Source: a bacterium
GTDB taxonomy: Bacteria > Bacteroidota > Bacteroidia > Chitinophagales > Saprospiraceae
NCBI GenBank assembly: GCA_024742755.1
Contig: JANSXW010000064.1
Coordinates: forward strand, 1-32,729
DNA length: 32,729 nt
Direction: 5' to 3'
Positions 11,101 through 17,700 of this stretch are shown here, one piece after another. The stretch's first letter is position 1. Every line of letters starts with the position of its first letter. The translations under genes were made by a program, and so were the position numbers. Below the pieces are notes generated by a model. It was not told the DNA's origin and searched no databases. It saw nothing but the letters and a program-made list of their open reading frames with translations.

Positions 11101-11632
11101 GGCGCCGGAAACGGCAGAAATCAATTACGGCGAAAGCCAGGCCATCCAACTTCAGTCCAACTACCCACTAGGTGAGCTGACGGAGATTACCTGGTCGCCC
11201 AACCCTGGCCTCGACTGTTACGACTGCCTAAGCCCTATGGCAAGCCCGAGGCTTTCCACAGTGTATCAGGTAACCGCGGCCAATGCTAACGGCTGCCGGG
11301 ATCAGGCGAGTATCCGCATTATTGTGAAAAAAGACATCCCGGTTTACATCCCAACGGCTTTTTCCCCGAATGGTGATGGCAACAACGACTGGTTCACGGT
11401 TTACGCAGGTCAGGGCACCATTACCAACATCCGCTCCATGCAGATTTTCAACCGGTGGGGCGAGCAGGTTTTCCAAAACCAGCATTTCCAGCCTAATGTA
11501 CCGGCAGAAGGCTGGGACGGGCGCTTCCGCAACCAATACCTCAACCCAGGTGTGTTTGCCTATGTGGTGGAAGTGGAATACTTTGATGGCACCACTGATT
11601 TGCTAAAAGGGGACGTCACCCTGGCCCGGTAA
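5168..11632 (+). CDS. Giant secreted adhesin: lectin-like domain, 20 Ig/PKD-like repeats, T9SS type B C-terminal domain
   Basis: This 2154-residue protein begins with a signal peptide (hydrophobic residues 3-17, cleavage likely after IYGQ). Residues about 20-215 resemble bacterial L-type (legume-like) lectin domains, with a GADGICLIYQ strand, FIVEFDTWDNG and a HTITFSWNP strand. From about 226 to 1895 come 20 repeats of roughly 80-85 residues. Each starts near a DTLxC or similar motif, contains a YxWS/T...DG core and an APGTYxLxVT strand, and closes with a second cysteine (NGC or similar). An SprB-like module (CFGDPGQISFENITGGAPPY) follows at about 1905. The tail (about 2056-2154) has AFSPNGDGNND, NRWGEQVF and GVFAYVVEVEY, the CHU_C/gliding-motility-associated T9SS sorting domain. 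It probably acts outside the cell in adhesion or gliding. Its ligand is unknown. Confidence 0.9.
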   Translation: MRILLLPSFLMMAIAIYGQIPCNGEFLLSGTAVQQGDCIQLTASTTAQQGCAWLNTPIDFSQPFTHNMSANFGVVDGSGADGICLIYQTGGPAICGISGGGMGAQGIANSFIVEFDTWDNGALQSDIAPDHSAISINGDLNNQQNGPVALPNIEDGQNHTITFSWNPVGNQYTVIFDGNTIMSGSFDIINQCFGGNTLAYWGYTASTGAAFNNQSVCPILPPPITTNAGADVIVPCASAQITLDGTGTAVGPYTYSWSSPNGGTIISGGSTLTPTVMGAGTYILTLTDPNGGCQETDEVVVSIDPLEVNINAPVFAPCAGGEVLLDGSASSSGGFITYQWSTPNGLLLSAPNQPTVLAGAPGTYTLTITYNDGQVVCTEQESVTLQPNTNIPVAMATGGDITCNNPVVALNGLGPYIGPQFSYQWITSDGFIVSGAQTLTPVVSQPGLYTLTVVNTNTNCMSQVTVEVGDNTDPPVAAASALGELDCNTSQVTLTGAGSDTGLQIGYSWQTNDGNIVSGANTLTPTVDAPGNYVLLVTNDDTGCFSIADVTVAASPPGPAVDIATTDTLNCAIESVTLDGSGSEQSANFTYNWTTTDGLLLTGADTLVATAGAPGTYYFSVTDTLTDCTTTDSIAVIQQLSTPVADAGPDQSLDCGTTSVSLDGSGTSLPAGYVPMWSTPNGNLLSGGQTLTPTAGGPGAYILTVLDTTTQCTGTDTVLIVNDGNVPSVSIALPDTLDCATSSLDLVGNGATAGGNGFTVAWSSADGHPIINASQLTATVAEPGTYTLEILDTLNDCSAIASVLVLQDTLSPVASIEAPDTLTCARTMLTLNGTGSSSGQIFELQWSTSNGQIVTGSETYSPVVNEPGTYVLEVLNTENQCSSTASITVAQDTTAPVANILPPPTITCALPTVMLSAQGTSTGPNMAYNWSSTDGMILNGNQSLNPEVNASGTYTLQAANSLNGCSSTATVFVAVDTLSPIAAAGPDDTLNCYQPALQLGSSNTSAGNRFTYAWSGSSPITGDTTTAMPLAEAGGTFQLIVTDTLNGCQSSDSVTLTEDFEAPVATLAMPDTLNCVDSLVTLNGSGSSTNGNFRYEWTALNSGVMFVSDNPTAEVTAAGPYVLEVGNLDNGCTATDTVEVFQDVNLPVAAIELADTLTCAQVQVTLNAALSNSNGNINLQWSTTGGNILSGQNGLQPVVDAPGVYELVVTDLNNDCTVNASVAVAIDTLSPALTLSPTGVLNCQDTVLTLNGSTPALSAQWDWSTTDGNLLDGADTPAPTLNQPGTYLATVVNPANGCTDTLSRTVLQDITVPNITIAPAAVLTCTRTSVLLNGTASDQAPGWDITWQAPDGSSIHDTLLTEVEAPGTYTLEILNTDNFCRNLANTTVVQDTLHPTVTLTPADTLDCGTPTIALSSNVNTTAAPAYQWTSADGQVLSGANSLNATAGSPGWYYFTATNENNGCQTVDSLLVLQDTIAPTLASLAPAPLTCTAPQTWLNAATGSNPTWIYSWAAANGGLLNSPSDSNAVEVTAAGTYQVLVTNPGNACTATQSYTVTMDTLSPVVSIAQPDTLNCAVSSVPLTGNGSDSGNGFSLSWSTADGQLSGQTNQPDATANAPGTYTLFIENLINGCTANQSVVVPQDTLAPIAQIAAADTLNCNISSILLDAAGSSTGNVFAYAWTTGTGLLLSGADGLQPEAGAAGLYTLEVTNLQNFCTTTSSVAVPIDTLSPTVSLAPPAVLNCDQNSIPLSGEVSNAGTGYSLVWNGPAGGFLSGQDGLEPVVAQPGAYSLTITNPDNGCSSAASVMVVQDITPPIAAAGTDFIIPCFPELRQLDGSSSSTGPAFSYSWSSTDGALLDGTATLSPAIDAPGTYTLLVTNTENGCTATDAVVVSQDIPEASSSTIQPLCFGDPGQISFENITGGAPPYVYSIDGGATFENTPDFQVQAPGTYALIVQDINGCEAALSTSIVQPDSLIVLMAPETAEINYGESQAIQLQSNYPLGELTEITWSPNPGLDCYDCLSPMASPRLSTVYQVTAANANGCRDQASIRIIVKKDIPVYIPTAFSPNGDGNNDWFTVYAGQGTITNIRSMQIFNRWGEQVFQNQHFQPNVPAEGWDGRFRNQYLNPGVFAYVVEVEYFDGTTDLLKGDVTLAR
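5845..10860 (+). repeat. Twenty tandem Ig/PKD-like protein repeats in the adhesin
   Basis: Twenty units of about 250 bases can be counted from the protein. Each opens with a conserved hydrophobic-x-Cys strand (for example DTLNC, DTLTC, VLNC) and ends with an N/DxC strand before the next unit. The units are clearly homologous in protein sequence but have diverged at DNA level, so they are old duplications. Two cysteines per unit suggest one disulfide in each domain. Confidence 0.8.
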
Positions 11633-11695
11633 GGGAAAACGGGTCTCCTGGCAGGCATTTTTGCAGAATACTAACTGGAATTGGGAGGCAGATAG

Positions 11696-11703
11696 TACAT
11701 TTG
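11696..11703 (+). promoter_or_regulatory. Possible -7 promoter element before the secreted thioredoxin gene
   Basis: TACATTTG matches the Bacteroidota -7 consensus TAnnTTTG, 33 bases before the ATG. No TTTG sits at the expected -33 distance, so this is weak. The 103-base gap to the adhesin holds no convincing terminator. Confidence 0.3.
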
Positions 11704-11735
11704 ATCTTATTGTTTAATCCATAAACCTCAGCTTC

Positions 11736-12545
11736 ATGAAGCATTTTTTTACCCTTTGTGCCCTTTGTTTCAGCTTTCAGCTGGCTTTTGCCCAGGTTTC
11801 TATTACAGAAGCGCCTGATTTCACCCTCACGGATATCCACGGAGAGGAACACCATTTGTACGATTTGCTGGACGATGGCAAATACGTCATGATCAAGCTT
11901 TATGCCTACTGGTGCGGCCCTTGCTGTTCTACGGCTCCGGCAGTGAAGGAAGTTTACGAAAACTTTGGGTGCAACTCCGGCAACCTCGTTGTCATTGGGC
12001 TGGAAGCCGATGGCACGCTGGCACAGACCGAAGCATTTGAGAATGACTGCGGGGCGGCAGGCGGCTTCCCGGTGGTCAGCGGGCTGGACGGAGGTGCCAG
12101 TGCTGTCGTCGATCAATTTGATCCTTTTGCTTTCCCTACGATCATCCTCGTGGCCCCTGACCGTACGATCGTGGAGCAAGACATCTGGCCTTTCGAAGCC
12201 GACGGCGCCACTTCGCTGGTGGAAGGTTACGGGCCCGCACAACAGGAATGCGCACCGGTCAGCACAGCTGATGTAGCGCTGATTGCGGGTTTCGAGGCCA
12301 AAGCGCAGCCCAATCCATTTGCAGAGATGCTGAGCATTACCGGCCATACCGACACGCCCGCGCGCATACAGGTTGAAGTCCTGAACGCACTCGGCCAGAT
12401 GGTGCTGCAGCACGATGCCGGCCAATGGACAGCCGGTGAGCATACGACAAATATCCAGGCTGCCCAGCTTCCTAAGGGGCACTACTTCGTGCGCCTCCTC
12501 GCGGACGGCATTCCTGCTGCCACGCTGAATGTACAAAAGCAGTAA
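11736..12545 (+). CDS. Secreted TlpA-like thioredoxin-fold protein with T9SS type A sorting domain
   Basis: This 269-residue protein has a signal peptide (MKHFFTLCALCFSFQLAFAQ). A thioredoxin-like domain of the TlpA/AhpC-TSA type follows, with PDFTLTDIHGEEH and a redox motif WCGPC (C60 and C63) followed by an extra C64. The tail, from about residue 190, begins QPNPF and contains VEVLNALGQMVLQ, LPKGHYFVRL and a final basic residue, the PNPF/Por-secretion type A sorting domain. It is thus expected outside the cell or on its surface rather than in the periplasm. Because the adhesin just upstream has a cysteine pair in every repeat, a disulfide-handling role for it is an attractive inference, not shown. 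Confidence 0.85.
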   Translation: MKHFFTLCALCFSFQLAFAQVSITEAPDFTLTDIHGEEHHLYDLLDDGKYVMIKLYAYWCGPCCSTAPAVKEVYENFGCNSGNLVVIGLEADGTLAQTEAFENDCGAAGGFPVVSGLDGGASAVVDQFDPFAFPTIILVAPDRTIVEQDIWPFEADGATSLVEGYGPAQQECAPVSTADVALIAGFEAKAQPNPFAEMLSITGHTDTPARIQVEVLNALGQMVLQHDAGQWTAGEHTTNIQAAQLPKGHYFVRLLADGIPAATLNVQKQ

Positions 12546-12554
12546 CCAACTACA

Positions 12555-12594
12555 TGCAATGCGCCAGTCTTAGTCTTTGAAATGGCGCATTGCA
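12555..12594. repeat. Perfect 12-bp inverted repeat between the thioredoxin gene and the conflict operon
   Basis: TGCAATGCGCCA at 12555-12566 is exactly repeated in inverse at 12583-12594, with a 16-base loop. It lies 9 bases after the thioredoxin stop codon. No T-tract follows on the plus strand, so it is not a classical terminator. It may still end or stabilise the upstream transcript, or bind a regulator of the downstream operon. Confidence 0.7.
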
Positions 12595-12672
12595 ACCTCC
12601 CCTTCAATGCCCGCTGCCCGGTCTGCGTTTACAATTCCGGGGCTGTTTGCAGGGTGTACCGCCAACTGTCGC

Positions 12673-12701
12673 TTTTTACAATTTATTTTTCCTTACATTT
12701 G
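12673..12701 (+). promoter_or_regulatory. Probable promoter of the iSTAND-MoxR-vWA operon
   Basis: TACATTTG at 12694-12701 matches TAnnTTTG exactly. A T-rich stretch (12673-12677) lies about 17 bases upstream in place of a proper TTTG. The start codon of the first operon gene is 63 bases downstream. The surrounding bases are markedly AT-rich compared with the neighbourhood. Confidence 0.5.
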
Positions 12702-12764
12702 AAAAGCGAAGCTCCCCTCCGGAGGCTTCCCAAAGCGGCACCATACAAACACTAATAGCCCTGC

Positions 12765-13844
12765 ATGCGGTACAGCCCTGAAGAAATCGAAGGTTTCGAG
12801 GGCCAGTTGGATTTGCTGGTCCGAAAGCTCAATTTCATGAAAAGTGAGCTGGGCCGTACTATTGACCCCAACGCCAAATTTGCCATCACCGAAGAAATTG
12901 CCCAGCTGGAAGGGCAAATCTCTGACCTCAAAGGCAAACTCAGCGCTGCTCATGGCTTGCCCGTTGCAGATCAAAAGGAGCGGCTGGCAGCGGCCATCCG
13001 TCAGCTCAATATGGATGAGGAAGAAGAAATCGGGCTGCTCCACCTCGTCAACTGCGACCGCCATCAGATGGTGGACAAATTCTGGAACGCCTTTGACGAG
13101 AAGGAAGAGGAGCATTTTCAGTTTTACTTCATTACCGGCTGCCCTACGCAGATGCCGCCCAGTTTTGCAGAGCGCATGGTGTACGAGCTCCTGGTAGAAG
13201 AACTCGATGGGGAAAGCGATGCGCTCCACATCCTCACTCAGGAAGACAATGGACGCCTCCGTATTCAGGATCTTCCGCTGGGCCGCAACACCCGCAAAAG
13301 CCAGCAGCGCTTCAAAGCCTACGTGCAGGAACGCTTCCGCTTCGCAGACACCCAGTCTTTTGACACCTTCATCGAGACCGGTGTGCCCAATCTGCCCTAC
13401 GATTACGTAGCGGTCGTCTTCGAACTGCACGAACGCAAATGGAGCAGCTTCCTGCCCGAGTACCTGGAATGGATGATTGAGACTTTCAAAAACCCGAATA
13501 AGCAGGTCCCCAAGTTCTTATTCTTCTTCGTCTTCTATGTCGATGGGCAACACCTCGGCGGGCTTAAGAATGAACAGAAGTCCATACTCTCCGCCCTGAG
13601 CGAGCTGACGGTGCGCCATGAAACCACCCTGCTCACGCCCCTGCTGCCCGTGGAAGACGGCGACCTGAGGGCCTGGCTGATGGACCTCGGGGAGCGCAAC
13701 CCCAATCAGGTGCAATCAGTGATTGATGCGATGGTGGCCGGGCTGCGGGAAGAAGACCAGCTGCTGTTTCGTGACAAGCAGCAGTTCAATATGAAAGACA
13801 TCGAAGACCTTCAGGCTTTAATTTATCACATTGCAAATGAATAG
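12765..13844 (+). CDS. iSTAND-like protein with N-terminal coiled coil, first gene of a conflict-system-like operon
   Basis: This 359-residue soluble protein starts with a charged coiled coil (about 7-65, LDLLVRKLNFMKSELG...KFAITEEIAQLEGQI), a type seen at the N-terminus of many bacterial conflict and death-domain-like proteins. Residues about 85-340 look like an inactive STAND NTPase. It has the entry motif LLHLVNCDRHQMVDKFWNAF, then the strand FYFITGCP followed by TQMPPSF (to about 134) where a Walker A would sit, but there is no GK[S/T]. Later strands VAVVFELH and KFLFFFVFYVDG fit the core sheet. Family knowledge places iSTAND proteins as non-hydrolysing sensors or scaffolds in MoxR/vWA-type systems. 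The stop codon is 3 bases before the MoxR start. The fold assignment rests on pattern only. Confidence 0.6.
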   Translation: MRYSPEEIEGFEGQLDLLVRKLNFMKSELGRTIDPNAKFAITEEIAQLEGQISDLKGKLSAAHGLPVADQKERLAAAIRQLNMDEEEEIGLLHLVNCDRHQMVDKFWNAFDEKEEEHFQFYFITGCPTQMPPSFAERMVYELLVEELDGESDALHILTQEDNGRLRIQDLPLGRNTRKSQQRFKAYVQERFRFADTQSFDTFIETGVPNLPYDYVAVVFELHERKWSSFLPEYLEWMIETFKNPNKQVPKFLFFFVFYVDGQHLGGLKNEQKSILSALSELTVRHETTLLTPLLPVEDGDLRAWLMDLGERNPNQVQSVIDAMVAGLREEDQLLFRDKQQFNMKDIEDLQALIYHIANE

Positions 13845-13847
13845 GCT

Positions 13848-14789
13848 ATGAGTTTCCATCTTTACGGTGCGGAAGGGCAACAGGCATTGCCGCCCATCAC
13901 CCTTAACGAACGGATCAACGACCCGGCATTATACCTGCCTGCGCCCGGCCTGGTAAGTGCGGTCAATGTGGCGCTCAACCTCGGGCTCCCACTGTTGCTC
14001 ACGGGAGAGCCCGGCACTGGCAAGACCCAACTGGCTTATCATATCGCACATTATTTTTCACTGGGTGATGTGCTGGTGTTCAATGCACAGACCACCTCAT
14101 CGGCAAAAGACCTTTTCTACCGGTACGATGCGCTGGGCCATTTCCAGCATAGCCAAACCCAGCCGGATGCGCTAAGTGCCGAAGAGATCGAGCGCCGGTA
14201 CATCCGTTACCAGGCGTTGGGCGCAGCCATCCGGAGTGAAAAGCGGCGGCTGGTACTGATCGACGAGGTAGACAAGGCACCGCGCGACCTGCCCAACGAC
14301 ATCCTCGCTGCCCTGGAACGCCTGGAGTTTGATGTGCCGGAGATCGATAAAAGCTATGCTACAAGCAAAGACAACCGCCCCATCATTATCATGACCTCCA
14401 ACTCGGAGAAAAACCTGCCGGAACCCTTCCTGCGCCGGGTCGCCTTTTACCATATCGACTTCCCTACGGCCCAGGAACTCCTCCACATCCTTCAGCGGAA
14501 AGTAGAAGGCTATGACGGGCAGGAAGGCACTAGCAAGCTACAGGCCATCATCGATCACTTTGAGCACATCCGCTCCCGGACCTCCGTCAAGCTGCGGAAA
14601 GACCCCGCTACGGCAGAGCTCATACAGTGGGCAGCCTTGCTGCATAAGCTCGGCTTCGGGGTCCGGCAGCTCAGCGACCCGGGCAGCCTTTCAGAAAAAG
14701 CCCGTGCAGACCTGAAGCTCTCTTACTGTGTGCTGGCTAAAAACAAGGATGACCTGGACCAATTGTACCGCATGATTGATCAGGCATAA
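13848..14789 (+). CDS. MoxR-family AAA+ ATPase
   Basis: This 313-residue AAA+ protein has Walker A GEPGTGKT (53-60), Walker B LVLIDEVDKA (D139, E140), sensor 1 IIIMTSNSEKNLP and the arginine-finger region EPFLRRVAFYHIDFP. The opening LYLPAPGLVSAVNVALNLGLPLLLTG is typical of MoxR ATPases in conflict systems. Members act as chaperone-like remodellers, usually on a partner with a von Willebrand A domain, and that partner is the next gene. It lies between its neighbours with gaps of 3 and 2 bases, so translational coupling is likely. The helical lid (about 225-313) seems complete. The ATPase appears active, in contrast to the degenerate NTPase of the first gene. Confidence 0.9.
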   Translation: MSFHLYGAEGQQALPPITLNERINDPALYLPAPGLVSAVNVALNLGLPLLLTGEPGTGKTQLAYHIAHYFSLGDVLVFNAQTTSSAKDLFYRYDALGHFQHSQTQPDALSAEEIERRYIRYQALGAAIRSEKRRLVLIDEVDKAPRDLPNDILAALERLEFDVPEIDKSYATSKDNRPIIIMTSNSEKNLPEPFLRRVAFYHIDFPTAQELLHILQRKVEGYDGQEGTSKLQAIIDHFEHIRSRTSVKLRKDPATAELIQWAALLHKLGFGVRQLSDPGSLSEKARADLKLSYCVLAKNKDDLDQLYRMIDQA

Positions 14790-14791
14790 AG

Positions 14792-17700
14792 ATGGAAAGG
14801 GGATTCACATATCGCCTGGTTGCCGACCTGATACAAACCCTGGAGACCGAGGGTTACCAAATCGGGACCGGTCAGTACCTTCGGGTGCAGGAATTGCTGC
14901 GTCAGTTGCCCGATGGCATGCCCGCTGAGGAGTTGATGTACGCCCTCAGCCCCCTCTTTGTGCAAACCCCACAGCAACAAGATCAATTTTACCGGCTGTT
15001 CCAGCAGGCCCGGGACAGGACAGAGGCTTACTTCCGTTCTATTGACCAGGCCAATGACACGGTTGAGGAAATCCCGATGCTCCAACGGCGCCCCCGAAAG
15101 CTGCAATGGCTTCTCGTGGCACTGGCCTTCCTTTTGGTTGTCCCCCCGATAATCGTGACCGGGCTGTACTACCTAAAGGAGCGCACTCGGCCGTATGAGC
15201 GCACCTTTACCGTCAATGCCGGAGCATCAGCCAGCAGCTGTGTCCCGGACTCCATTCTTCAGGAGCACATCGGCAGCCCTGATACCTTTGAGGTGGTCTA
15301 CGCCGGCAGGAAGGGCCAGGCATTGGGCAGCTTCATGATTGACCGCAACTGCCTGGAATATATTGCCCGTGATTCTGTAAGTGGACAAGATTCTATTGTC
15401 ATCCGCTACCGGAACGACAACCGCCAGCTGCTGGTCAATTTCCGGCCGGTCATCGAGGGCTATGCCGCTACGCCTCCTCCTCCTGACAAAAACGAGCCTA
15501 AAAAACCTGCTAATCCCAATTCCGAGCGCGCCACTGCTGCCGCACGCACGGGATGGAGCACCATCAGCCCTCCTTTTGACCATGACCTGTTTGCCTACAG
15601 CATCGAGGCCCCAAGCAAGCTACAGCAGTTGCTGGCCCGTTACGAAGACCTCATTCGCCTGGGCGGTTACATTTTGGCCTATGCCTTTTTGGTAGCGCTG
15701 TTGCTCTACCGGTTCAGGCGGCGGCGGAGCGAGCAAATAGCACTGGATAGCGACAAGCCGCCCTATGTATGGCATATTCGCATCCCGGAGGTAGAACACC
15801 TGCAATTTGGGCCAGCGTTCCAGCGGCTACTGAACCGCCTGCGGCAGCGGACACGGGGGGGCGCCTATCAGCTCGATGTGCCCGGCACAATCCGGGCCAC
15901 CATTCAGAAAGCCGGCATGGCGGACTTTCAGTACCGGCAGCAAACCCGGCCGCCAGAGTATTTGCTGCTCATCGATCAGCAATCTGCCCGCAACCACAGG
16001 GCCAGGCTGTTCGACTATATCTTCCGTACCTTCCGGGCGAATGAGGTTCTGGCCGAACGATTCTTCTACGATGGCGACCCCAGGATTTGCTACAACAAGC
16101 AATACCCCGAAGGCATCACCCTCACAGACCTGCAACAGCAATTTTCCGCCGCACGGCTCTTCATTATCGGGCAGGGGCAATCCATGCTAAACCCGATGAC
16201 GGGCAAGCTCGCCCCCTGGAGCATCGTGCTGGAAGGTTGGAAAAGGCGGGCGCTCTTCACCCCAAAACCCTACGACAAATGGGGCCGTCAGGAGCGCCGT
16301 CTTGAACAGCGCTTCACGGTCCTGCCGCTGGAACTGGAAAGCCTGGAAATTCTACTGGAGGCCCTGGAAAACGACGAAACACCAACGGCTGAAGTCTGGC
16401 AAAGCCGGTTGTCAGGGTATTTGCGCCCCCCTGTCCAAATAGATGGCCCGCTGCTGGATACCCTGAAGCGCCACTATACCCAGCCGATGCTGCAATGGAT
16501 TGCCGCCTGTGCCCTCTTCCCCACCCTTCACTGGCACCTGACGCTTTACCTGGGCCGCTACTTGTCTGCCGCAGAAGCCTCCCTGCTCACTTACACCAAC
16601 ATACAGGAACTTTGCCGCCTGCCGTGGTTTGTGGAAGGGCGCATTCCGGACAACGCCCGGCTCCAACTCACACGGTGGCTGGAAACGGAGCACCCTACCC
16701 TGCTGCGTGCCCTAAGGACCGAGCTCAATGATGTACTCCGCCGCTATGCGCCACCGGCCGGCAGTGCCGCGTTTGAAGAACACCAATTGCATACCGCGCT
16801 CAATGAATACCTGTCCCTCGGCCGCTCCGCCCGCCGGGACCAGCTGAGCCAGGAAATCGCAACCCTGATGGAAGCCGGCAACCCCCTGGACGAAGTGGCA
16901 GCAGCACAGCTAAAAGCCCGGCAGCCCAAATGGTCGGCAAAACTTTCAGACAAGTGGAAAGAACGGCTGTACTGGCAGGGGCTGCCTGCACTGGGGCTGA
17001 AGCACCTGTGGCGGGAAATGCGTTGGTTTGTGCCGGCCCTGCTATTTGTGGCCGGCTTCTCACAAATGCCCTGGAATTTAAGCCTCAGCCCCTGCGAAGG
17101 TGCGCTGCTGGCACTGGAGCTGGAAGGGACCAATGACTTTGTATGCCTGAATGAGCGTGCCGCCTGGCAGCTTTTCCTTGAAGCGCGGGCCCGGCAGCGG
17201 ATTCAGGCAGCGCCAGACCCTGTTTCCGCTGTTGCAGCCGTGAGCCGTTCCCTTGGTTCCAGCCGGGGGCTTTCCGTGCTGGAGGTCGGCCGGGAAGACC
17301 GAACCAGCCCCACCCATCAGTGGCGATGGTATTTCCCTGAGCCGGGGGCTTCCCTCAACGGCAGCTGGGGCAGGGTTTCTACTTTCGGAGACTCCTTGCT
17401 GATCATGCTCGATGCTGCTCCTGGTATTGACACGCTGGATCAGGAAATACGCGCCAACCTGGCCGTTTTGCTTTACAATAAAGGGGCCGAAATTGCCCGG
17501 CAAACACCTGACAGCCTCTCGGGAAATGGCACCGCCTGTACCTATTTTGCCGCGGCGCTCGCTATAGATAGCGTTTACCTGCCCAGGGAGCGCATGCAAC
17601 AGTGGTGCGAAGGCCAGGCTGGCTTCAGCCCGGAATGCCGGATTCTGGGTAGAAATGTTGCTTTCCGCTCCCGGCCTATCAGTGATGCCAAGCTGGAGGA

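Noticed and set aside
11616..12536. Minus-strand ORF of 306 residues opposite the thioredoxin gene
   Set aside because: The plus-strand gene has a signal peptide, redox motif and sorting tail. The antisense product matches nothing.
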